DNA of 64,000 bases from Musa acuminata AAA Group (taxonomy: Eukaryota > Streptophyta > Magnoliopsida > Zingiberales > Musaceae): positions 22,924,501 to 22,988,500 of the forward strand of contig NC_088339.1 of the NCBI RefSeq assembly GCF_036884655.1. Direction: 5' to 3'. Below the pieces are notes generated by a model. The model worked only from the letters and a program-made list of their open reading frames with translations, was not told the origin of the DNA and made no database searches. Position numbers and translations under genes: made by a program. Numbering within the stretch: position 1 is the stretch's first letter; each line of letters begins with the position of its first letter. Shown here piece by piece: positions 49,001-59,092 of the stretch.

Positions 49001-49977
49001 TTATGGAAAATTTCGAATTTAATTGTTTTATTTCAGTTTCATAGAAGCTTAATTTCATAAAGTTGTCACTGTTTGATTTGTGATTTCAGTAGACAGTGTT
49101 GTGAAGATGGAGGGTAACCAAGAGAAGAAGGAAGAGATGGAACACAAAGAGGGAGGCAATTCAAGTGTGGTTATTTCCATGGTTCTTCTTGTTACCCATC
49201 CCCTTCTTTGCCTTAATGTGCTGCAGGACTTTTTTTTTCTTTGTAGTTGTCCCAGCTCAAAATGAGGAGAGATGCAAAGAGAATCGAGGGATTGTAGTTG
49301 CAGAAAGAATAGTTGTCCCTTCATGTCCAAATGCGAGCAACCCATTTCATCAGTGTGCCGAGTATTGCTCTCCAAGAAATCCCGAGGAGAAAAGACAAAG
49401 GGAGAAGCAATCAGGTGTTGTTTTTCTTGAATTACCAGTATTTTACTTGTCCAAAATTCTAGTAGATATTTAGGAGCTTTCTTGATTATTTTCTTCCTTC
49501 TCGCCAGTAGGATTGATGACTTAACGGAAGTTAGGATTTTTGCCAGTTTGTTTACTTTTTTCCTGAGACCCTTGCTGTGATAAAGAAGACTTTGTTTCAT
49601 GTAATTATGACCATCTGGATTGTGATCTCAGCAGAAATTGGTGTGAGGATGGAGAATAACAGGATGGTGGATCCTAGATGTGTTAATGCATCTAACCCCT
49701 ACCATGTGTGTGCTGAATACTGTTTCCAGAAGATGAAAGAAATGAAGCAAACAGAGGGAGGCAAAGCAGGTGTGCTTCTCACTTGACTGATTTTGATTAT
49801 TTTCTTAGGGAGAATCCTAACTGAAAAACTGCTATAGTTGTTGCCGCACACAATGAAAGAAGGGAGGGATTGAAGATAGATGTGAGAGAGGGAGTCCACC
49901 CCAGTTGCATAAATGCTTCCAATCCATATCACAAATGTGCCGAATACTGCTTCGAGAAAATAAATCAATTGATGTAG
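46009..49977 (+). CDS. Unrecognised protein with five tandem C-x7-H-x-C-x3-C modules, one per exon
   Basis: I do not recognise the family. Five exons (46009-46132, 46263-46424, 49256-49414, 49635-49769, 49838-49977) join in phase 1 throughout and give 239 residues. Each encodes one module with invariant C-x-N-x-S-N-P-[FY]-H-x-C-A-E-Y-C; the first Cys of each is near residues 11, 65, 119, 164 and 217. Three Cys and one His at fixed spacing suggest zinc binding, which is inference. Modules are flanked by charged Lys/Glu/Arg-rich linkers. There is no signal peptide or membrane segment. Exons 2 and 3 start with the same AQN-E-R pattern and share the preceding intron border GTAGTTGT..CAGCTCAAAATG. 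The last acceptor (CTATAG at 49832-49837) is weakly pyrimidine-rich, so the final exon is the least certain. An extra in-phase exon remnant lies at 49090-49164. The start ATG at 46009 directly precedes the first module. Confidence 0.72.
46425..49089. mobile_element. Expanded intron 2 of the module gene: AT-rich DNA with probable LTR/TE insertion
   Basis: While introns 1, 3 and 4 are 68-220 bp, the stretch between exon 2 and the next exon-like unit is about 2.7 kb. It holds a 24-bp-period minisatellite (47300-47495) and long AT-rich runs. A segment ending AGGATGTGACA at 48908-48918 resembles the terminus of a plant LTR. No RT or gag frame is visible. Ends and target duplication could not be fixed, so the element type is uncertain. 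Confidence 0.4.
47300..47495. repeat. 24-bp-period minisatellite
   Basis: CATGTGG recurs at 47350, 47374, 47398 and 47422, exactly 24 bp apart, within units like CATGTGGCCAGGCATGACTT. About eight imperfect units are present. On the minus strand it reads as an 8-residue repeat containing W-P-H-G-L, which I take to be a by-product. Confidence 0.9.
49090..49164 (+). pseudogene. Exon remnant of the Cys/His module with the core deleted
   Basis: This follows TTTGTGATTTCAG and reads in phase 1 as VDSVVKMEGNQEKKEEM, then EHKEGGNS. It matches the two flanks of exon 4 (VRMENN.. and ..KEMKQTEGGKA), but the whole Cys/His core between them is missing. The length is 75 bp, so phase is preserved. The donor is weaker (TCAA|GTGTGG against AGCAG|GTGTGC in exon 4). 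It could be skipped, or included as a 25-residue core-less linker. Confidence 0.6.
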
Positions 49978-51701
49978 CTAGCCAGTAAAGACAAATTAGG
50001 TTTGCTTCTTTCTTGCCTTGCTGTTCTTAGATTGTATTCTTCAAAAAATTTATTGATTGCATATAACTTTTATTTTCCAGATAACTTCTGTATTGTCATC
50101 AATGTTCATCATGTGTCTTTTAGTAGGTTCACTATCTAATATTAGTAGAGATAAGCCTCTGTCCACAAAGCTTTCTTTTTCGCTCTAGTTGATTGAAAAT
50201 GTTTGTATGGACTATCAAAATTAATAATAGGTTGAAGTTCAGTTTTCAGAAAGTTCTCATTCTAGAGAAAATGTGACCTTTAATATGAAAACATACAAAT
50301 TCACATTGCCCAAGAAGTGGCCAAAACAGAGGGAATAAAAATAAAGAACTTGTGGTCAACTTTTTAGTGTCATATATTATGGAGAAACTATTTAGTAGGT
50401 CTCAACATCAGCTAGGATATAGATCCTTTACTAAAAAATTTTCAGTTCATAACACATCTGAATTTAAAGAAATTATCATCCAAATGGGAACATGCAAGCA
50501 ATTTCCTAGTATGAAATTTTGCTTTAAAAAATTAACAGCAGTCATTACTAAATTTAAGCTTTTTGTATATATTCTTTGATCTATATTTTAAAGTTGACCG
50601 TATGGATAAGAAATTGTATGGGTATGGAAAAAATTGTTAAATATCATCAAATTTAGCTTGACCGATCCTTTTTGCCTTTTGCATAGTGCTGTACCGTCAG
50701 GGAAAAGAAAAAACTAACAGAGATTGCCCTATGATGGCCAAATGTGCAGGAATCCATCATTATTGGTCTTTAGCTCCATGTGATGAGATGTGGCATGATA
50801 AATAAGCATCAACAATGAGTAATATGATGATTGATGAGCATGTCCCTGATCTGCATTAGCTCCATATGATGAGATATGGCATGATAATATGTTATATTAT
50901 AAGCATCAAAGGAATATGATGATTGATGAGCGTGTACCTGATCTGTGATGTCGAATGGGAAGTTACTCTTACTTTCATTTTGCAAACCACCAGAAGTGCA
51001 GTTTAGGTGAAAACAATTTTCGATTAAGGTTTCTTCGTCTGTGGAGGCTATAAGTGAATCCAGGTTTCTTGGTCTCATCTCTGTCATGTCTGTTGCTTTC
51101 GGCTCTATTAGAACTTTTGAATCGTTCCTGCGACATTCATATATTGCATATTTACCTTTTCATGGGCTATATGAAATTGTATGTCGTACTGCTACGATTT
51201 GAAATACCATTCCACACTGCACGTTTCTAAGTTTTGAGAATTTTAATTTACAAAGTCTCGAAGTACATGCATATTCTTGTACAAATTTCAAATGCAAAAG
51301 CACATGATTTTATATTTATGTGCTAATGTAACTGTATGTGATTCATGGAATCCTTTCTGTTGTTTCAACAAGATTGTGTTGCAATGTTCTTATTTTGCTA
51401 TATCTAACAAAATTCTCCAATTTCATGACCAGATAATTGATCATATTTCCAGCAGTCAGCGTCCGAGGAAGATTATAGGATTTCCTGCAGGCAACAAGCA
51501 AACAATTTCAGATTTACGATTGACTCTATTGTCTACAACTGATATTTTTCGAATAAAAGCTACCATTTTTGAGTTTGTATTTAACCTCTCGTTACCTATG
51601 TTTTAAATACGATGTATTTTTTATGTTCAATTCATAAAAATCATGGTCTAAGAACATTAGCAAACATGTAATTTGATTTTGACATACGACTGGATGATAC
51701 A
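49978..51701. other. Intergenic; tandem duplication at 50773-50945
   Basis: AT-rich, no supported gene. It probably contains the 3' UTR of the module gene. Two copies of GCTCCAT(G/A)TGATGAGAT..GATGATTGATGAGC(A/G)TGT..CTGATCTG start at 50773 and 50859 (spacing 86-92). Short ORFs here lack motifs. Confidence 0.5.
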
Positions 51702-52362
51702 TGTTAGTGTCAGATTTGGTTGTCCGAGCTTTAAGCCGAGTCGGATCTAATCAAGTCCTCTTTTTGAGTCGTTGTCAAGGCAAGCTCCTATGCAAGCTTC
51801 TCGAGAATGCTTCTTTGATGCTTAAATTAGTAGATTTGTTAGATATGTCATACTAATGTTTTGAGATATGACTAGATGCCTCCTTTTATAGTAGAGATTT
51901 TTATTGTGCAGTAGATTTGTTAGATATGTCATACTAATGTTTTGAGATATGATTAGATGCCTCCTTTTATAGTAGAGATTCAGGTTCGTTTATTGCATAG
52001 CTCATGCAATAATGAGGTAGAAGATTATCATAATTGCTCTCCACTTGAACTGTAGGTTTCATCGTTTGCGCCACTCATTTAGTAGTGAGTGCTTGATGGT
52101 AGATTGTATCACAACTTCTATGTCAGCTAGGCACTACTTACATGTCGGCTAGACATCACTCGCAAGTTGGTCAGGTGTCGCCACCATGTCAACTACGTGG
52201 ACCGCATCAATTAAACTTAGATAGTTATTATGTTCCTCATGCGAAAATACAAAAGCAATCACTCAATATTGGCTCATTGGTAGTGGAGTCGATGCGTCGA
52301 GAGAAGGTTGACATGTTTCTGTTTGGAGCTTTTGTGTCAACCGTGTTATTTTTACCGTAACA
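51702..52362 (-). repeat. Left LTR (3' LTR in element orientation) of Gypsy-type element
   Basis: The plus strand starts TGTTAGTGTCAGATTTGGTTG and ends CCGTAACA. It matches 55713-56427 at both ends and in the middle (for example GATATG/TAT..CTAGATGCC and CATGTCGGCTAGACATC-like parts). An 81-bp tandem duplication (51829-51909 and 51910-51988, almost identical) is present only in this LTR. Confidence 0.75.
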
Positions 52363-52469
52363 TATGCCCCTTACTTCTTGGGTTGAGAAGCTTAGTGGAA
52401 TCTAGTTACGAAGTATTATTTGATTAGTTCCAATTTTCGATATTACTATAGATGCATAATAGGTCAACA

Positions 52470-52645
52470 TAATCAAGCATGATGGCCCATGATGGGCCGG
52501 TGAAGACAAGCATGGTGGCACACAATGGGTCGACGGGAGCTATGTCGTGGATGGGTCGACATTGCCAAGTGCAATAGTGCACGATGGGCGGGCACGGGTG
52601 GGTGTAGTGGTACGCAATAGGTCGACACAGTTGGGCACAGTGGCA
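52470..52645. repeat. Imperfect minisatellite inside the Gypsy-type element
   Basis: Repeated TGGGTCGAC/TAGGTCGACA and GCA(C/T)..TGG(C/T)..CA(C/T)GATGGG motifs at about 36-bp intervals. The long frames over it on both strands are explained by the repeat. Confidence 0.6.
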
Positions 52646-54676
52646 TGTGACATGATTGGGGCGTTATGGATATCCAAGGAAGAGGTTGGCCAACCTTTGG
52701 TCTTCCTTTTTGATGTTGCTGAATTTTTATCATTTTTTTTACAAATATGAATATCCAAGGAAGGATCTTGGAGATTATTGTCCGCTAACGTGGTGGACGC
52801 ACCAAATCGGTGATCTCCGAGGAGGTAGGTTGTTAAGGGCCCACCGAGAGAAAGAGATCGACCAAGAACACTACCGATCAATTATTGAAGGGAGGAGGGT
52901 GTCAAACACGTGTGCATTTGAGGCTCATTGAGGACCCCTCTTTGACAAGCATAAAAAGTTAGTCATGGTAAGCATCTTCCGTCTTCCTTCTATTCATTGG
53001 CTTTGCTTTTACCTAACTTTGGCTCATCACATGCAACATTAACAACTTATGACCTCTATCCTTGATTGAGCTCGGGATTCAGTGATTATTGTGGGGAACC
53101 TTCTTCGAGAAAGTAAACTTCTCAAGGAGCAAGATGGCATGGTCGTCAAGAAGTCTCGAGTAGTGGATGAGTTGGTCCAGCTCCAAGCTCGGATAGATGA
53201 TTGGATCACAAGTTTCAAGTGAATACGATTAACCGACGATGACAAGAGGAGACGACATATCGAGTGGCAGAGGAGGCAAAGACAATTAGGGTTAAGTAGA
53301 CAAGGGACTTCTATAAATAGGAGGGAACCAAATACCTATAGGCTAAATGCTTTTTGGTTGTCATATCCTATTCTCCTCTCTCCTTCTCCTCCTCAAATAG
53401 CAGGTGTGGAGATTTGGGTAGTGATTCGAGGAGCATCGTCATAGTCTTGCTGTGTGGATCACTACTAGAGAGGAGGACGCTTGACCTCCTCCATTCTCTC
53501 CTATAGATATATAAGGATTCATGGATATACGATATCCCTAAGTAACATAACTATCTTACGTGTGATTCTTAGTTTTGTAAATTTTGCGCACCAATCTACA
53601 CACGACGATGAGCACATTTTTGAAAAATTTGGAGTTTTTATTTTCTGTTGTTCTACTGCACATGTGATGTCACCCCTAGATTTTCCTACAAAAGGATAGT
53701 CATGACCCTGACTATATGCTTTGATGGGATTGAGAGGGACTTCCTTCAAAGGCTCTCCTGCCTCAAGGTGTGGGCTAGACAATGATGGTTCTCATAGATC
53801 CATTTGTTAGATTGAAAGCACAACATTTTTTGACAAAGCGATCGACATAGGATATCATTATCTTGACTCTTTATGGTTGATTTGCAACTCACCTACTCTA
53901 ACTAATAGGTTATCTTGAGCAAGACTACTAGAACATCATCATGCTCAAGATATAAACGCCCTGCTTTCTCCCCCTTGAACATAATTAGCTAATCTCTTTT
54001 GAGACGGAGCCTCATTGGCTAGGATTATCTCGCATAAGCTTTCCTGACTGATGCACTTCTGCCTCCTATAGTGGATTTTATGCACTATTGCCTCCTACAA
54101 CGGATCCTCTGACAATTGCATTGGCCTATTTCTTAATTGACCAACAAGGCCTTGGTGAAGCTTCACAGACCTTGAGGAGGAGCTAATTGAGGTGCCCTGT
54201 TTAGATCAACTCCTCAATCGACTCCTTTAGGGTGTGGAAGTCTATGATGTCGTGCCTATGATTTTGATGAAATCGATAATATTTTATCATATTTCTCCTA
54301 GCATGCACTTAGTGGCCCTAGGGTTTGTAGCATTTCTTTATCCTAAATTTGCATAAACTCTTAGTATGGGAGGTGTTCAAAGGTGTGAAATCCTGTCAAG
54401 GAGATAATTTATCATTTCATGGCCTATTGCTCCTTGTCCTCTCGATAGGGCTCTAACGATGATATAGCTCTCTCTGCACTATCTTTTTGGGTTCAACCCT
54501 CTTCTTACTAGCAATAACTAACTCTATAAAAATGTGTTGATTAGCCTTGCAAGAGATTTGAAAATATTCCTGGTAGCTGGGTGATGACTTTATAGAAAAA
54601 TCTTGAGGACTGTAGGCCATTTATATAGGCATTTATGAGGATAGAAGGAGTTAGAGTAGGCATTAATCATACTTCC

Positions 54677-55356
54677 TCATTGAATCTCAGGGTATCTCTC
54701 CAATGATTTTTTCTCCTCTTGGCAAATAACTAGTAGAGAGGTAATGGGCTTATTCGAGAGTCGATAGCTGATGAAACTAAATTTGAACTTCATAGCCAAT
54801 TGTCTAAAAGATGAAATGAACTCTAGCGATAATTCAATGAACCACTCTTGCACCACATCTCTCAAGGTCGTGAGGAAGTTTAACACTTAGAGAGTTAGTG
54901 ATTTCATAGAGTGTCATTTGTGATGCAAATACCACTACAAGCTCTATGGGGTCAAATTTTCCATCATAAGTGTCCAGTACGGGGAGTTGGAATCCTTAGT
55001 GGCATTGGCTTCTCGTTAATTTTCTTTACAAATAGAAATCGTAAATACGAATCCTCCTTAGGCTACTTTTCTAGTTTTATTTCTTTTCAAATATCCTCTA
55101 GCTCTCGGTATATTTCATTGAGGTGATATCGAACCTTAGTTGGGAGATCAGTGGATTGGGCAACTAACTTGTTGAGAATTTTTAGTGTTGGCAGCGGAAT
55201 GAAATTTTGGGCTAGTAAAGGTGAGTGCTCTTTTGGTGGTGCATGAGCTAGGTGAGATGCAACTACCAAGCTATGAGTGGGCACAAAGGATGGAGTAGGA
55301 GCTTGGAATGTTAGAGTAAATGATGTCGGGATGGGTTTGTTGGGCCAACTAGCCAA
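54677..55356 (-). pseudogene. Gypsy gag remnant
   Basis: Two minus-strand frames (55356-55087 and 54886-54677) carry a Pro-rich leader and then the gag core TLRDVVQEWFIEL..ISSFRQLAMKF. A frameshift or stop separates them. Not functional. Confidence 0.65.
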
Positions 55357-55712
55357 GTTATGGTAAATATGAAGCGCTAGTTTAGGCTATTTTTGACAAA
55401 ATATATATTTGCTGGATCAAGGTATGTTAGGTTTTGATAAGCATAATCATTATTCTTAGGGCAAGCTATGGAGATGGTTGGGATGGGAGTTGGTTGAGAG
55501 TTGAATCTGGGAAGAGTTATTGGAAAATGGTAGAGTCAGGGATTTTAAATGGAGAGGTAGGACCAATCGATGAGCAGAATCCTTGATTGTGGGGAGTCAA
55601 AGCAAGAAAATTCGGGATAGTTGGAGTTGGTTGGGTGTTGGAAGGTATTGAGATAAGACTTTTTGGACTCAAGTCCTTGGGGATCTTAAAGGCCTTTCTT
55701 CTTGTATTAATC

Positions 55713-56427
55713 TATTAGTTTGGATTTGATTGTCTAAGTTTTAAGTTAAGTCGGATCCAACTAAGTCCTCTTTCCAAGCCAATGGCAAGGCAAGCTCTTC
55801 CGCAAGTAGTTCAACTCATGCAAAAATTATATTAAGGACACTCCCTCCAATGCCCTGAGTTAGCAAACTGATTGGACAAGTTGGACTAGAGGGTTGTTCA
55901 ATATATTGAGATGTATCTAGATGCCCCATTTTATAATAGAAATCCAAGTCCATTACATCCATTTATTACGTGACTCGTGGAGTAATGGGTGGAAGATTCG
56001 ATCATAATTGCTCTCTACTTGTACTGAATTGTCAATTCCATTGATTAGCCGCCACTCAGTGTAGTAGTGGATGTGTGATGGTTGACTATAATCATTGTCC
56101 AACTAGCATATACAAGATTAGGCCATGTGATGATGACAAACGACTTCTATGTTGGCTAGGAAATACTTATATGTCGACTAAACTTCGCTTGTGAGTCGAC
56201 TTGGTGTTGTCGATATGTCGATTAGGTGTTATCGACATATCAACCAAATAGATTATATCATTTAAACTTGAATAGTTTTTACGTTATTCATGTGAAACTA
56301 TAGAAACGATGACTTAATGTTGGCTTAATGTTGGCTCATCAGTCAAGTGGAGTTTGACATACTAAGATAAGATTGACATGTCATTGCTCGGAGCTTACAT
56401 GTTAACCATGTTATTTTCACTATAACA
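55713..56427 (-). repeat. Right LTR (5' LTR in element orientation) of Gypsy-type element
   Basis: The plus strand runs from TATTAGTTTGGATTTGATTG to ACTATAACA, aligned with the left LTR from start to end but clearly diverged, so the insertion is old. Confidence 0.72.
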
Positions 56428-57097
56428 ATAACAATACCATTAATATGTTTGATTTGTAGTATGATGGATGAATCTTTCGTAAACAAATCTTGTAATGATT
56501 TGGAATCAAAACACTCTAGCCCTATATACTTCCTTTTTCCTTTTTTATTTAATATTTTACTTCATTATTTATTAAAAAATATTTTGATTTAATTACAGCA
56601 AGAACGTTACATGTTGAAGTCATAGTTTTACGAATCACAGTATGAAGGGCAATTATTGTCTCTAAAGGAAAAAAAATCATTTAATCCACTTGCATGCCTA
56701 TTTTTCAATCTATTTACAAAATATTATATATAAATAAAAAAATATATATATACATGCAAATTAAGTGTTGAGCACATAATAAATTAGTATTTTTAAAAAA
56801 ATTAAGTAGCTTAACTAATAAAGATTTTAATATATCGTGCATTTAATTTTACTTTCATCATTTATTCTTTATAAAAATAGAAAAAATAATATCCCAATAG
56901 CAGGACACGTCACCCCCATAATTTCTTAGTTTTTTAAGATTCATTCTGCCCAAATCGTATTTATTCGTGTTGGATTCCACTCGACAGCAATGTGAGAGGT
57001 GACGTCATCACTACCGTAACCTTTCAGGGGTGGGTGGTTCGGTCCGACCAAGGAATCATGCGATCACGCCCGTCATGGTTCTTCCCGACCCAACGAC
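56428..57097. other. Intergenic upstream of the PPR gene
   Basis: Very AT-rich to about 56900, then a short GC-richer promoter/5' UTR stretch to the start codon. No other gene is seen. Confidence 0.5.
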
Positions 57098-59092
57098 ATG
57101 CTCTCTCGAGTTCGGTGTGTCAGAGATAGATCGGCCTTTTGCTCACTTCGGTACCTCCTCCTCGACCATCCATGTCGATCTCTAACCACCGCGTCCAATC
57201 CGCAGTTGCGGAGGAGTGACGACATCTTCCGTTGGAACTCGGCCATCACCAGTTCCTTCAACGACGGCAAGGTGGAGAGCGCATGGCAGTTCTTCGAGCA
57301 AATGCCGCGCAGGAACCTGATCACCTGGAACTGCATGCTCACCGGCCTCGTCAAGAATCGCAGGATCGCCGACGCGCAGCGGGTGTTCGACTCGATGCCC
57401 AGAAAGAACGTCGTTTCCTGGACCGTGCTGCTGACCGGGTATGCCAAGTGCGGGCTGATAGACGAGGCGCGAGAACTGTTCGACAGAATTCCCGATAGGA
57501 ACGTGATCTGCTGGAATTCGATGGTGTCAGGGTACATCAACAATGGTAAGATTGGGAAGGCGCGAGAGGTGTTTGATGATATGCCGGTGAGGAACAACGT
57601 CTCGTGGTCGATCATGATTACTGGCTACCTGAAGAACAGACTCATTAACGAGGCACGGGTTTTGTTCGATCAGGCTGCAGGTCATTCGACTTCCACTTGC
57701 AACGCTCTGTTATCTGGGTATGTTGACCTAGGTCGTCTCCAGGATGCAGAGGACTTGTTTGGTCAGATGACCCAAAGGGATGTGGTCTCTTGGAACACAA
57801 TGATTACTTGTTATTCACGAGCTGGGAAGATGGAGCTTGCTCAGCACCTGTTCGATGAGACGCCTGAAAAGGACATTGTGTCATGGACAGCACTTATGCA
57901 TGGTTATTTGCGGAACAGAAATATTGAAGCTGCACAGAGAATATTTAATGAGATGCCTGATCATGATGTCATGACATGGAACACGATGATGGGAGGATTC
58001 ATCCAGAATGGCATGCTGGAGGATGCTCTGAGATTGTTTGCTGACATGCCTAATAGAGACGTAGTGTCCTGGAATACTATCTTGCAGGGTTACATTCAAC
58101 AGGATGATATGGCTGGTGCAAAATGCTGGTTTGATAAAATGCCACAAAGAAGTGAGACTTCATGGAACACATTGATTTCTGGATACAGAAGTGATGAGGC
58201 ATTGGTTTTGTTCTGTAATATGATCAGAGAAGGATTTAAGCCGGACCAAGGCACATTCAGTGTGGTAATTTCAGTGTGTGCTTCTCTTGTTGCTCTTGGC
58301 TGGGGGAGAATGGTCCACCTGTGTGTGATTCGAGTTGGCTATCAGCATGATGCATTGGTCATGAGTTCATTAATCTCATTGTACTCTAGGTGTGGGTTGA
58401 TCAGTGAAGCAGCTCTAATATTTGAGTGCATTATAAAGCGGGATACTATCACATGGAATGCCATGATTGCAACATATGCTTACCATGGGTTTGCAATGGA
58501 AGCTTTCAAGCTTTTCGATGAAATGATTCGAAATGGGTTTAATCCAGATCATGCAACATTCTTGAGCCTCTTGCTCGCATGTTCTCATAAAGGTTTGGTT
58601 AACGAAGGGTGTCAATATTTTGATTCTATGCAGAAGGATTGGAATTTTATTCCCAAACCCGAACATTATTCATGCATGGTTGATCTCCTTGGAAGATCTG
58701 GCCTTGTTACTCAAGCTCATGAATTTACCAAAATAATACCAGTACAGCTTCAAACAACTGCTTGGGAAACTTTATTAAGTTCATGTAGATATTATGGGAA
58801 CTTGGAGCTGGGAGAAGTAGCTGCAAAAAGGGTTTTGGATGCTCGACCTCCTGATGGAGGAATGCATGCTCTTATATCAAATATGTATGCTGCAAAAGGA
58901 ATGTGGAAGAGTGCCGAAAGTGTTAGAATGTTGATGAAAGACCGAGGTCTAAAGAAACAGACTGGGTGCAGTTGGATTGAGGTGAAGGGGAAAATGTGCT
59001 CCTTTGTATCTAATGATAAATCAGATCCTTTCATTGAGAAGATATGCCAAGAACTAGACAATCTTACATTCATAATGGAGGGTGCCAGCTGA
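57098..59092 (+). CDS. Pentatricopeptide repeat protein, PLS/E class, organelle-targeted
   Basis: Intronless 664-residue PPR protein, probably a sequence-specific RNA-binding factor of mitochondria or plastids. The N terminus (about 1-40) is rich in Arg, Ser and Leu with few acidic residues, like a transit peptide. Tandem 31-36-residue motifs follow from about residue 45, with the W-N-x-M/L-I/L-x-G-Y and A-x-x-x-F-D-x-M-P signatures in nearly every repeat; I count roughly 13. After about residue 510 come the E and E+ type motifs (AWETLLSSCRYYGNLELGE, LISNMYAAKGMWKSAESVR, KKQTGCSWIEVKGK). The protein stops soon after, with no DYW deaminase domain. E/E+ proteins often act in C-to-U editing together with a separate DYW partner. 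The gene is unusually GC-rich at its 5' end. The exact orthologue is not known. Confidence 0.93.
   Translation: MLSRVRCVRDRSAFCSLRYLLLDHPCRSLTTASNPQLRRSDDIFRWNSAITSSFNDGKVESAWQFFEQMPRRNLITWNCMLTGLVKNRRIADAQRVFDSMPRKNVVSWTVLLTGYAKCGLIDEARELFDRIPDRNVICWNSMVSGYINNGKIGKAREVFDDMPVRNNVSWSIMITGYLKNRLINEARVLFDQAAGHSTSTCNALLSGYVDLGRLQDAEDLFGQMTQRDVVSWNTMITCYSRAGKMELAQHLFDETPEKDIVSWTALMHGYLRNRNIEAAQRIFNEMPDHDVMTWNTMMGGFIQNGMLEDALRLFADMPNRDVVSWNTILQGYIQQDDMAGAKCWFDKMPQRSETSWNTLISGYRSDEALVLFCNMIREGFKPDQGTFSVVISVCASLVALGWGRMVHLCVIRVGYQHDALVMSSLISLYSRCGLISEAALIFECIIKRDTITWNAMIATYAYHGFAMEAFKLFDEMIRNGFNPDHATFLSLLLACSHKGLVNEGCQYFDSMQKDWNFIPKPEHYSCMVDLLGRSGLVTQAHEFTKIIPVQLQTTAWETLLSSCRYYGNLELGEVAAKRVLDARPPDGGMHALISNMYAAKGMWKSAESVRMLMKDRGLKKQTGCSWIEVKGKMCSFVSNDKSDPFIEKICQELDNLTFIMEGAS

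Larger units (their letters stand above)
51702..56427 (-). mobile_element. Non-autonomous Gypsy-type LTR retrotransposon, minus orientation
   Basis: Two diverged direct repeats of about 0.66-0.72 kb bound a 3.35-kb interior. On the minus strand a gag remnant is readable: TLRDVVQEWFIELSLEFISSF with a downstream KSLERY at 54677-54886. A Pro-rich leader frame lies at 55087-55356. The pattern L-R-D-x3-x-W-F..S-I-S-S-F is the plant Gypsy gag core. No protease, RT, RNase H or integrase was found, so this is a deletion derivative or large non-autonomous type. Flanking 5-mers (ATACA and ATAAC) do not match cleanly. Confidence 0.68.
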
